Origin: Lentisphaerota bacterium
GTDB taxonomy: Bacteria; Verrucomicrobiota; Lentisphaeria; Victivallales; Victivallaceae
Length of the DNA: 40,096 nucleotides
Assembly (NCBI GenBank): GCA_015061745.1
Contig: SUWB01000031.1
Location: forward strand, 1-40,096
Reading direction: 5' to 3'
Numbering within the stretch: position 1 is the stretch's first letter; each line of letters opens with the position of its first letter. This document shows, piece by piece, positions 26,395-34,062 of this stretch. The translations under genes and the position numbers were made by a program. The notes below the pieces were generated by a model. That model had not been told where the DNA came from, made no database searches, and saw nothing but the letters and a program-made list of their open reading frames with translations.

Positions 26395-27978
26395 ATGGCT
26401 GTAATGATACCTGCAGAATGTGATCTGACACGGCGGCCGGTGTCGGAGCAGATCGTATTTGAAGCAATAAAAAATAATGTATCTGATGAATGGACGGTTT
26501 TTCATTCATTTGATTATCTTTCCCGCGATCTTGAATATAAATTATGGGACGGAGAAATCGACTTTCTGCTTTATCATCCCGGGTACGGGATCCTGATTCT
26601 TGAAGTTAAAGGCGGTACGATCTCTTACCGGGAGGGGCAGTGGTTTCAGGAGGAGCGTCCCATAGATCCGGTTGAACAGGCCAAGCGGAATAAATATGCT
26701 GTCCGCAAATTACTGGAAGACAAATTGTTCAAGACCATTCCGCTGAAATTTGCTCACGCGGTGTGTTTTCCTTCCTGCAGCAAGCAGAATTTCTGGCCTC
26801 CAGAAGCTCAGGATATCGTCGTCACCAAAGAACTTCTGCCTCATATTGAACGTTTTTCCCGGCAATTGCTTGAATGTACGCACCTGCCTGAAAATATTAC
26901 AGGTTCAATTTCAAGAACTGAAATTATGAACGTATTGTCTCCGGTATTTGAGTACGGCACCAAATTGTCGGAGCGTATGGAAATTGAGAATAAACAATTT
27001 TTTCTGCTGACTGAGCAGCAGTGCGTTGTGCTTGAAGTTCTGGAACAATTCCGCCGTCTGCAAATCTGCGGCTGTGCCGGTTCCGGAAAAACCATTATGG
27101 CAATCAAGAAAGCTGTGAGACTTGCCGCTCAGAATAAAAGGGTGCTCCTGCTTTGTTTTAATCAGCTGTTGGCCAAGAAATTAAAAAAAGCAGTCAAGGA
27201 TCATCCTTTGATTGAAGCTGCGGCTTTTTTTGATTACTGCATTGAATTGCTGAAAATTCCGGAAGAACAAATTGCTCAATTCAGTACAGATCCGCGCTTG
27301 TACAGCAAGGTATTGCCGGAAATGCTGCGCACCTATCTTGAACGTACCTGGCTGTATTACGATGCGGTCATAGTTGATGAAGGGCAGGATTTTACGCCTC
27401 AAGCCTGGGCGGTGATATCACTGCTTCCGGAATCGGACGGACACTTTTACATTTTTTATGATCCGGACCAGAATATCTATACCAAAGAACTGCAGCTGCC
27501 TGATTTCGGGCTGCCGCCAGTGATCTTGAACAGGAATTGCCGGAATACCAAAAAGATATTTGAAGCTGTGCAGCCCTTGCAGTCCACTCCCGGGGTGATT
27601 TGGGAAAATTCTCCTCAAGGGAGTGAAGTGCGTATCTTGAGGGGCGACTGCCGTAAAAATCTTCAAAGCGAATTGGAACGTCTGGTCAATTACGAAAAAA
27701 TTTCTTTGAACAACGTTGTTATTCTCGGGGCTCATTCTTTGAAAAATACCTCGATCGGCGAAAATCCTCAAATCGGCAAATTCCATATTGTCTCCACGCC
27801 CCAGGTGTCTGCGCCGAATGAAGTACGCTATTTCACCTATATGAAATATAAGGGGTGTGAGTCAGGAATAGTTATCTTGCTGGATGTTGACGAAGAAGAT
27901 CCGCGCTGGAAAAGCCGCTGCGGAATGTATACTGCGATGAGTCGTGCGGTACACGACTTGATCATTCTGCACAAGTAA
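26395..27978 (+). CDS. NERD-domain nuclease fused to a UvrD-like helicase
   Basis: A 527-aa protein. Residues about 15-130 are a NERD (nuclease-related) domain with DGEIDFLLYHPGYGILILEVKGG, giving the D...ExK core of PD-(D/E)XK-like nucleases. A superfamily 1 helicase follows: Walker A CGCAGSGKTIMAIK (about 223-236), Walker B AVIVDEGQDFTPQAW (about 322-336), LNRNCRNTKKIFEA, and the C-terminal YTAMSRAVHDLIIL motif. The ATG at 26395 is chosen because AAGGTGAG lies 6 nt upstream; an earlier TTG in the terminator is not credible. It is a single-gene transcription unit between a terminator and a tRNA. Such proteins are often linked to DNA repair or phage defence, but no partner gene is visible. 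Confidence 0.85.
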   Translation: MAVMIPAECDLTRRPVSEQIVFEAIKNNVSDEWTVFHSFDYLSRDLEYKLWDGEIDFLLYHPGYGILILEVKGGTISYREGQWFQEERPIDPVEQAKRNKYAVRKLLEDKLFKTIPLKFAHAVCFPSCSKQNFWPPEAQDIVVTKELLPHIERFSRQLLECTHLPENITGSISRTEIMNVLSPVFEYGTKLSERMEIENKQFFLLTEQQCVVLEVLEQFRRLQICGCAGSGKTIMAIKKAVRLAAQNKRVLLLCFNQLLAKKLKKAVKDHPLIEAAAFFDYCIELLKIPEEQIAQFSTDPRLYSKVLPEMLRTYLERTWLYYDAVIVDEGQDFTPQAWAVISLLPESDGHFYIFYDPDQNIYTKELQLPDFGLPPVILNRNCRNTKKIFEAVQPLQSTPGVIWENSPQGSEVRILRGDCRKNLQSELERLVNYEKISLNNVVILGAHSLKNTSIGENPQIGKFHIVSTPQVSAPNEVRYFTYMKYKGCESGIVILLDVDEEDPRWKSRCGMYTAMSRAVHDLIILHK

Positions 27979-28022
27979 AAGGTCAAATTTGGATTTTTTT
28001 TGAAAAAAAAGGAAAAGTTGCC

Positions 28023-28051
28023 TTGACAAATCAATAAATGAGTGATATATT
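28023..28051 (+). promoter_or_regulatory. Consensus promoter of tRNA-Pro
   Basis: TTGACA (28023-28028), exactly 17 nt, TATATT (28046-28051). The predicted start is near 28058, a few bases before the mature tRNA. Confidence 0.85.
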
Positions 28052-28064
28052 ATGGAACAAGGTT

Positions 28065-28143
28065 CGGGATATAGCGCAGCCTGGTCTAGCGCGTTTGACT
28101 GGGGGTCAAAAGGTCCGGAGTTCAAATCTCCGTATCCCGACCA
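28065..28143 (+). tRNA. tRNA-Pro (anticodon GGG)
   Basis: A complete cloverleaf. The acceptor is CGGGATA / TATCCCG, the D-stem is GCGC/GCGC, and the anticodon stem is TTTGA/TCAAA with loop CTGGGGG, which reads GGG at positions 34-36. The T-stem is CGGAG/CTCCG with loop TTCAAAT. The discriminator is A and CCA is encoded (28141-28143). Eight T follow directly. Its 3' end is the left copy of the 26-bp repeat that bounds the integrated segment. Confidence 0.95.
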
Positions 28144-28161
28144 TTTTTTTTGCCCAAATGG
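28136..28161 (+). repeat. Left attachment-site-like repeat (attL) at the tRNA 3' end
   Basis: 26 bp: the last bases of the tRNA (CCCGACCA), eight T, then GCCCAAATGG. An identical copy lies at 38354-38379 in the same orientation, and the next base differs on both sides. A 3' tRNA end duplicated this way is typical of integrase-mediated insertion. In this left copy the sequence continues into a full palindrome, GCCC-AAAT-GGGC flanked by T6/A6. Confidence 0.85.
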
Positions 28162-28170
28162 GCAAAAAAT

Positions 28171-28350
28171 ATGAAGCCGTCAGGCTTCGCTTCATACACC
28201 GCAGGTGCGCTTCATAGCACAACGTGCCGCTTCATACGGCGAAGCCGTGCTTCATAAAAGCCTGACGATGAAGCATTGTTTCGCTAAAGCTCCACAATAT
28301 GAAGCATCTCCATTTCATTCCGATATGAAGCACTCCGCTTACGCTGCGTA
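28171..28350 (+). repeat. Array of 20-nt units, GCTTCATA plus mini-hairpin, then inverted ATGAAGC units
   Basis: GCTTCATA recurs at 28189, 28209, 28229 and 28249, exactly 20 nt apart. After each of the first three is a different small palindrome: CACC-GCA-GGTG, GCAC-AAC-GTGC, CGGC-GAA-GCCG. The complementary ATGAAGC occurs at 28171, 28268, 28299 and 28325, so outer units can pair across the array. CCGTCAGGCTT on the left also mirrors AAGCCTGACG on the right. There is no cas gene and no unique spacer, so it is not CRISPR. Confidence 0.8.
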
Positions 28351-28454
28351 TGACCTGTCATCCATAGCACTTCGTGCGACGGATGATGAGAAAATGAAAA
28401 ATGAGAGTTTATCCGTTTGCAATACAACGCTATCTGCACTATATTATGACCTGC

Positions 28455-28482
28455 AATCCAGTCCTTTATGGCTGGATTTTTT
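28455..28482 (+). terminator. Intrinsic terminator inside the island's left end
   Basis: AATCCAG (28455-28461) pairs with CTGGATT (28472-28478) and is followed by a six-T run ending at 28482. It may close a transcript that starts at or near the tRNA or the hairpin array. Confidence 0.65.
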
Positions 28483-28815
28483 GTGTCTTGATTTTACCCA
28501 AAGAACCACAGGCATTTACAGCAAATCATTGCCCCAACAGAGAACAAATAGAGAACGCCAATTTCTCTGTTTTTCAGTGTGTTTTGAATAGTTTTCTCTG
28601 AAATTTTCTGTTTGGTAAGGTCGGCGGTCGTTTATGAAAGAATTATTTGTTAAGCGTTAGAGATAAAGATGTTACAGTAAGGTCAAAAAATATCTGCCAC
28701 AGACGGAACAATCGTTCTGACTGATGGTTGCAAAATAAAAACAAGCGATATAACAAATCTTTCAATATTGTCGGTTGAATAATTTGTAAAAAATGATTAT
28801 TTTCGTTTTTTCCGA

Positions 28816-28843
28816 TTGTAATTTTATCTTCGTATGATATATT
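28816..28843 (+). promoter_or_regulatory. Promoter upstream of the structured element
   Basis: TTGTAA (28816-28821), 16-nt spacer, TATATT (28838-28843). It predicts a start near 28850, placing the inverted-repeat element at 28914-29059 inside the transcript. Confidence 0.5.
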
Positions 28844-28913
28844 AAAGGTACTGTACTATGGTGAGGTATTGTCTTTGCCGTAAAACAGGACTAATTGACA
28901 ACCGTTATATTTC

Positions 28914-29059
28914 AGCAAATGCTCCTGAAACCGACCAAGTAAAACGAACATTTGCAACATCACAGGTGAAATGTATCCGGTGGGATTGTGTCTGCACATC
29001 TTACCGGACGTTCTCTGATATGATGTTGCGGGCTCTTGGTCGGGCCTCAGGAGCGTGCT
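28914..29059 (+). ncRNA. Candidate structured RNA / long interrupted inverted repeat
   Basis: Five nested helices. AGCA 28914-28917 pairs with TGCT 29056-29059. GCTCCTGA 28921-28928 pairs with TCAGGAGC 29047-29054. CCGACCAAG 28931-28939 pairs with CTTGGTCGG 29035-29043. GCAACATCA 28954-28962 pairs with TGATGTTGC 29021-29029. The apical hairpin is 28977-28990 with 28995-29007, loop TCTG. A symmetric internal loop of 14 and 13 nt separates the last two. A promoter lies upstream, and a T5 run follows at 29073-29077. No protein-like frame runs through it. It could be a small RNA, a leader element for the downstream operon, or a MITE-like DNA element. I do not recognise its family. Confidence 0.6.
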
Positions 29060-29228
29060 TGGGGGCGTTCGGTTTTTATTTGAACGTTACCAGGCAGGCT
29101 GGATTTCGCAGCAGAAAGTTGTGGAATCGGCGAGCTTACTAAATTTATGGGGATTTCCGATCATAAGAACTAAACTTGCTGCGACAGCATTTAAGAGGCC
29201 ACTGCACGGCATCAGTTTTCTGCTGTCT

Positions 29229-29257
29229 TTGAAAAATACTGTTTTATGAGATATATT
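29229..29257 (+). promoter_or_regulatory. Promoter of the transporter/partner-switching operon
   Basis: TTGAAA (29229-29234), 17-nt spacer, TATATT (29252-29257). The predicted start is near 29264, about 40 nt before the permease gene. Confidence 0.7.
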
Positions 29258-29305
29258 AATAAGATTAGAATTTTTTTAACAATTTAATATTCGGGAGCAT
29301 CACTT

Positions 29306-31000
29306 ATGAAAAATCAAAAAAACTTTTACGGACCGGCGGAACGCCCGCCATTAATACTGACAATATTTTCCTCCATCCAGCATATGCTGTTGGTATTGTC
29401 TCTCGGTCTGGCATTGCCGGTAACTGTCGCAAGAGCAGCCAATCTGACCCCGACGGAATCCGGTGTGCTGCTCTCGATTTCACTGCTTTCCATCGGGATT
29501 ACCGGGATTCTGCAAACATTGCCGTCACGCTTTTTCGGCAACGGGCGTATGGATTTATCCGGCAGTGACTCTGCGGCACTTTCGGCATGTGCTTTTGCGG
29601 CACAGCTCGGCGGGATGCCGTTGGTTTTCGGGATGACCTTGATTTCCGGTATTTTCAAAGGTATTGTCGGCTCATTCACTTACCGCTTCCGCAAACTCTT
29701 CCCGGCTGAAGTGACCGGTACAATGATTTTTATTTTGGGATTGAGCATTATTCCGACCGCGATCAAATTTTTCCTCGGAGTTCCCAATTTCGACAAGACG
29801 GGGACCTACTCCGTGCCGCACCTGATTGTGGCAATCATCACTTTCCTTGTGATGCTGGGTTGCACCGGATTTTTTGAAAAGACCAAACCCTATGCCGTAC
29901 TCTTCGGTATTATCGTGGGTTACATTCTGTCTGCCTGTCTGGGAATTTTTGACAAGGCGGCATTTGCAGAATTGAGCAATTCACCGTTTTTCCAACTGCC
30001 GATTCCGAAAAAGATTTCGCTTGCCTTTGACTGGCGTGCAGTCATCCCGTTTGCGATTGTCACCATAGCCGCGATTGTGGATAATATCGGTGACTTTACC
30101 GCTGCACAAAAAATCAGTGACCCCAAATACAAACGTCCGGATTGGAAATGTATTGAAAGCGGTATCCGTGCTTCCGGACTCGGTTCCGCCATTGCCGGTA
30201 TCCTTGGCGGCGTGATTCAGTCCACAGCCACCGCCAATTTGGGTATTGCCAAAGCGACCGGTATTACAAGCCGAATCGTGGGATATGGAGCTTGCGGAAT
30301 TCTGATCGCTCTTGCATTTTTCCCGAAACTTACCGGTGCACTGATGCTGATTCCGGAACCGGTGCTTGGTGCCATTCTGCTTTACAGTGTTACCTACATC
30401 ATGGCAGGCGGATTTTCTTCGCTCATGGAAGTTGAACTGGATGACCGCAAGGTATTTGTTGTTTTTGTCAGCATTATTTTGTCTGTCAGCACCATGATTC
30501 CCGGCTTGTGGAAGTTCCTGCCACCCAACGTGGCACAGGTAATCTGTTCTCCGCTGGTCATGGGAACGGTCGTTCTGATTACGATGACGCTTCTGACCCG
30601 TATCGGCACCAAACGGAAAGTCTGTTTGCAATCCGGAACCGGTGCTTCGGCGATCCTGGTTCTCAACGAAAAACTCAAAGAAATCTGCAAAGAATGGGCT
30701 GTCACGAAAGATCTTTCTCACAGTTTGATTTTTGGTATTGATGCGGTTGCAGAAGGCCTTTATGTCAACGGCATCCGTGATGAAATCCGCATCAATATGG
30801 TCTATGACCAGATGCAGATCAAAATCCAGATTCTGACTCACAATGCGGAAAATCTTGAAGAAAGCAACACTGTCAGCGATAAAAAAGGCGTTCCGGATGA
30901 ATTGGAACTGGCTTTGATTATGTTGAAGAACCGCTTTGACCACGTCCGTTGGATTCGCAAGGGGCAGCAGTTGAGTTTGAATATTGATGCGGATTTATAA
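29306..31000 (+). CDS. NCS2-family purine/uracil permease with extra C-terminal regulatory-like domain
   Basis: A 564-aa protein. Residues about 15-440 are a nucleobase:cation symporter-2 (NAT) transporter with about 12-14 helices. The NAT signature is ATANLGIAKATGITSR (about 309-324) and the N-terminal half carries SGSDSAALSACAFAAQLGG. This family imports xanthine, uric acid or uracil. Residues about 445-564 are not part of the usual fold. They contain HSLIFGIDAVAEGLYVNGI, a strand pair, then LELALIMLKNRFDHVRWIRKG, a pattern that lines up with the RsbW-like kinase encoded at 35481 but lacks its glycine boxes. The start ATG (29306) follows GGGAG 5-9 nt upstream. It is the first gene of the operon, 44 nt before the next. 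The substrate is uncertain. Confidence 0.85.
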   Translation: MKNQKNFYGPAERPPLILTIFSSIQHMLLVLSLGLALPVTVARAANLTPTESGVLLSISLLSIGITGILQTLPSRFFGNGRMDLSGSDSAALSACAFAAQLGGMPLVFGMTLISGIFKGIVGSFTYRFRKLFPAEVTGTMIFILGLSIIPTAIKFFLGVPNFDKTGTYSVPHLIVAIITFLVMLGCTGFFEKTKPYAVLFGIIVGYILSACLGIFDKAAFAELSNSPFFQLPIPKKISLAFDWRAVIPFAIVTIAAIVDNIGDFTAAQKISDPKYKRPDWKCIESGIRASGLGSAIAGILGGVIQSTATANLGIAKATGITSRIVGYGACGILIALAFFPKLTGALMLIPEPVLGAILLYSVTYIMAGGFSSLMEVELDDRKVFVVFVSIILSVSTMIPGLWKFLPPNVAQVICSPLVMGTVVLITMTLLTRIGTKRKVCLQSGTGASAILVLNEKLKEICKEWAVTKDLSHSLIFGIDAVAEGLYVNGIRDEIRINMVYDQMQIKIQILTHNAENLEESNTVSDKKGVPDELELALIMLKNRFDHVRWIRKGQQLSLNIDADL

Positions 31001-31044
31001 TTGTCTCCTTTCAACACAAAATAAACAGCGATAAGGGAAAATCA

Positions 31045-34000
31045 ATGAAACAATTTTTACTGATACTTTTTGCAGCAGCGCTGATACCAGCAATGGTATC
31101 CTGTTCAAAGAGTAAAAAGGAAGGTTCCAAAAGCGTCAGGATCTCTACGCTGCAGGATTTGCATGGTAAAAAAGCGGCATCCACCACCGGAAGTGCCTTT
31201 CAGGAAAGCGCGGAAAAGGCTGCACCTAAAGTAAAAATCACACCTCTTTATTTCAATGATAATACGCTTTGTGTGCAGGCTGTACTTTCCGGTAAAGCGG
31301 ATGCCGTGTTCTTGGATGAACCTATGGCGCAGTTATGGATCGCCCGTCATCCCGATGAACTCTATATTGCCGGGGTTTATACAAAAGATGAGTATTCTTT
31401 CGCCACCCGGAAAAAATCCCCTTTGACTGCCAGGATCAGCCGCGTCATCGAACAGCTGGAAAAATCCGGAGAACTTGAGAAATTCAAACAAAAATGGTGC
31501 GGTTCGACCGATCCCAACCGGAAGCTGGAAAAGTGGACGCATAAAAAAGATTTCAATGGTTCTGCCGGAGTGTTGACCTATGCAACCGACTTCACACAGG
31601 AACCGATGGCATTTACTCTCAAAGGCCAATACGTGGGTATGGATATCGAAGTCATCGCCCGTGTCGCTTATGAATTGAATATGAAGCTTGAAATCACCAG
31701 TATGAATTTCGGTTCCCTGCTCGAAGCCTTGTTGTCCCAAAAAGTTGATGCCGTCGGCGGTTCGATGTCCATCACCCCGACACGGCAGGAAAAAGTCGAC
31801 TTTGTAAAATCCTACTATCAGGGCGGGCAGACGATTGTCGCACGGTATCCGGAAAATTCCGCTCCGGGCGGAAAAACTGAAAAGCTGGATTTGTCCAAAC
31901 CCGGTACAAGAATCGGCGTTCCGGAGGGTGCCGCCGCTATGACTGTGGGAGAAAAGAAATACCCCAAAGGAAAAATCATCTATTTTAATTCTCTTACTGA
32001 AGGGTATCTGGCGGTTCAGACCAAAAAAATCGATGCATTTCTCTTTGACCGCAACAGTATGGAGTATGTTGCACGCTCCAATCCTGTGCTGACTTTGCTC
32101 AATGAAAAGATAGCCGATGAATTTATTGTGATCGGACTTCCAAAGAAAAATGCTGAGTTATGCAAAGAAGTCAATGCGTTCATTAAAAAATACCGGAGTG
32201 ACGGCACTTATGATGATATGTTCAAAAGGTGGTGTCTGACCAATAGCCTGCCTGCGGTTCCTGATATTCCGCGCCCGGCGAAACCGACCCGGAAATTTAT
32301 CGTGGGTACCGAAGGATTGAATCCCCCTATGAGTTTCTTTGATGCCCGGAACAATCTGTCCGGATTCGATATTGAATTTACGCGGCGTCTGGCACTTTAT
32401 CTTAATGCGGAAATAGAACTTAAAAATATGACTTATCCGGCATTGCTTTCATCGTTGGAAACCGGCAAGATCGATATGCTGATTTCTAATTTGAATGCCA
32501 CGCCGGAGCGCAGTGAAAATGTTTTATTTTCGGATTGCTATGTGGATTCATCCATCGCAGCTTTGGTGCACATCGATAATTGCCGGTCAAACCAATCCGG
32601 GATAAAAAAAGTTACCGACCTCACCGGCAGACAGGTCGGCAGCAATGTCGGCGGCAATTTGCATACTCTGGCAGATAAATTTGCTCCGGGGATCAATTAT
32701 GTTTACTTCACAGACAACCACAGCGCAGTACAAGCGTTGCTCACCAACAAGGTAGCGGCGGTTCTGCTTGATGAACCCATCGCCAGAAATTTTGTCAGCC
32801 GGCACCCGGACAAACTGGAGATAGCCTCCATTTTTGTTGACGATAATTACGGATTTGCCATGCCTAAAAATTCACGTTTGAAAGAACGGGCTTCCGCAGT
32901 TGTGGACAAGATGCAAAAGGAAGGAACTCTTGACGATCTGAAAAAACGCTGGTGCGGGTCAGATCCGGCAAAAAAAGTTCTGACTGATTGGGCAAAAAAA
33001 TTCAATTCTTCCGGTAAAAACGGCAAGTTGCGGGCAGCTCTGGCTCCCTACTATGAACCATTGTGCTATATGGATGCTGACGGCAAACCAACCGGATATG
33101 AAATAGATATCATCAATCGTATCGCAGCAGAACTGGATATGAAACTTGAATTTATATCAATCGTCGGCGGGGCAAGAATGGAAATGATCGCATCCGGTAA
33201 AGCTGATCTTTCCGGAGGTTCCATGTCCATTACTCCTGAACGCATGGAAAAAGTCGACTTTCTTCCGCCCCATTACAAGGGCGGTGTAACGATTCTTGCT
33301 CGCAAGGAACAAATTCTTAAAGCCGAAAAAGTTCCGTTCCATCAAGCAGTAAAAAAGACATTGGCTGAATTGAAAAAAAGTTTTGAACGTACCTTTGTCC
33401 GGGAAAAACGCTGGTATCTTGTGCTTCAAGGTTTGAAAATAACCGTTATCATTACTTTGCTTTCGGCCATTGCCGGAACACTTCTGGCATTCCCGGTATG
33501 GCTGCTGCGGACTGCCAAAAATAAATTCCTTTGTTTCTGCGGTCAAACTTTCATTTCCCTGATGCAGGGTACTCCCATTCTGGTGCTTTTAATGGTGCTT
33601 TATTACCTCGTGTTTGCCTCTGTTGACATAAATGCTGTCGTCGTGGCGATCATCGGATTTTCATTGAACTTTGCCGCTTATGCCGGAGAAATGCTCCGTA
33701 CCGGCATAGATTCAGTACCCAAAGGACAAAGGGAAGCCGCTCTGGCTTTAGGATTCAACCGTTGTCAGACCTTCTTCAAAGTTGTCTTACCACAGGCCAT
33801 GCGTCAGATACTGCCGGTCTACCGCGGAGAATTCATCAACATGCTCAAAACCACCTCGATCGTCGGTTATATCGCCATCCAGGACTTGACCAAAGCAAGC
33901 GACATCATCCGCAGCCGGACTTATGAAGCATTTTTCCCGCTGATTGCGACAGCATTGATTTACTTTGTGACAGCGTGGTTTCTCGCCGGATTTCTGGTCT

Positions 34001-34062
34001 GGCTGGACAATCGTCTTGATCCTGCCAAACGGCGCAGCAAAAAAATGGAGTCTGAAAAATGA
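31045..34062 (+). CDS. Amino-acid-type ABC transporter: multiple substrate-binding domains fused to permease
   Basis: A 1005-aa protein. A lipoprotein-like signal ends in PAMVSC. Then come polar-amino-acid-type binding (SBP_bac_3) modules: a second-lobe half (about 35-155), a full domain (165-405), a full domain (416-650) and a first-lobe half (660-765). The last leads into a GlnP/HisM-type permease (about 789-1000) with the EAA loop EMLRTGIDSVPKGQREAALALGF. Repeats share SGELEKFKQKWCG / EGTLDDLKKRWCG and the GGSMSITPxRxEKVDF motif. GlnPQ-type importers with fused binding domains are known; the half-full-full-half arrangement is unusual. Its stop overlaps the ATPase start (ATGA). The likely solute is an amino acid. 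Confidence 0.9.
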   Translation: MKQFLLILFAAALIPAMVSCSKSKKEGSKSVRISTLQDLHGKKAASTTGSAFQESAEKAAPKVKITPLYFNDNTLCVQAVLSGKADAVFLDEPMAQLWIARHPDELYIAGVYTKDEYSFATRKKSPLTARISRVIEQLEKSGELEKFKQKWCGSTDPNRKLEKWTHKKDFNGSAGVLTYATDFTQEPMAFTLKGQYVGMDIEVIARVAYELNMKLEITSMNFGSLLEALLSQKVDAVGGSMSITPTRQEKVDFVKSYYQGGQTIVARYPENSAPGGKTEKLDLSKPGTRIGVPEGAAAMTVGEKKYPKGKIIYFNSLTEGYLAVQTKKIDAFLFDRNSMEYVARSNPVLTLLNEKIADEFIVIGLPKKNAELCKEVNAFIKKYRSDGTYDDMFKRWCLTNSLPAVPDIPRPAKPTRKFIVGTEGLNPPMSFFDARNNLSGFDIEFTRRLALYLNAEIELKNMTYPALLSSLETGKIDMLISNLNATPERSENVLFSDCYVDSSIAALVHIDNCRSNQSGIKKVTDLTGRQVGSNVGGNLHTLADKFAPGINYVYFTDNHSAVQALLTNKVAAVLLDEPIARNFVSRHPDKLEIASIFVDDNYGFAMPKNSRLKERASAVVDKMQKEGTLDDLKKRWCGSDPAKKVLTDWAKKFNSSGKNGKLRAALAPYYEPLCYMDADGKPTGYEIDIINRIAAELDMKLEFISIVGGARMEMIASGKADLSGGSMSITPERMEKVDFLPPHYKGGVTILARKEQILKAEKVPFHQAVKKTLAELKKSFERTFVREKRWYLVLQGLKITVIITLLSAIAGTLLAFPVWLLRTAKNKFLCFCGQTFISLMQGTPILVLLMVLYYLVFASVDINAVVVAIIGFSLNFAAYAGEMLRTGIDSVPKGQREAALALGFNRCQTFFKVVLPQAMRQILPVYRGEFINMLKTTSIVGYIAIQDLTKASDIIRSRTYEAFFPLIATALIYFVTAWFLAGFLVWLDNRLDPAKRRSKKMESEK

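Noticed and set aside
28171..28350. CRISPR array
   Set aside because: The period is only 20 nt, the variable parts are palindromes, the repeat orientation flips, and there are no cas genes.
28205..28591. 128-codon frame across the hairpin array and terminator
   Set aside because: It translates palindromes and a terminator and has no ribosome site. It is an incidental open frame.
28858..29142. 94-codon frame over the structured element
   Set aside because: The base pairing explains the sequence better than a protein does. The frame would be nearly leaderless and has no family features.
28858..29305. Purine or preQ1 riboswitch in front of the NCS2 permease
   Set aside because: The substrate class made this worth checking, but I could not find the conserved core bases of the purine aptamer, and the structured element ends about 170 nt before the operon's own promoter.
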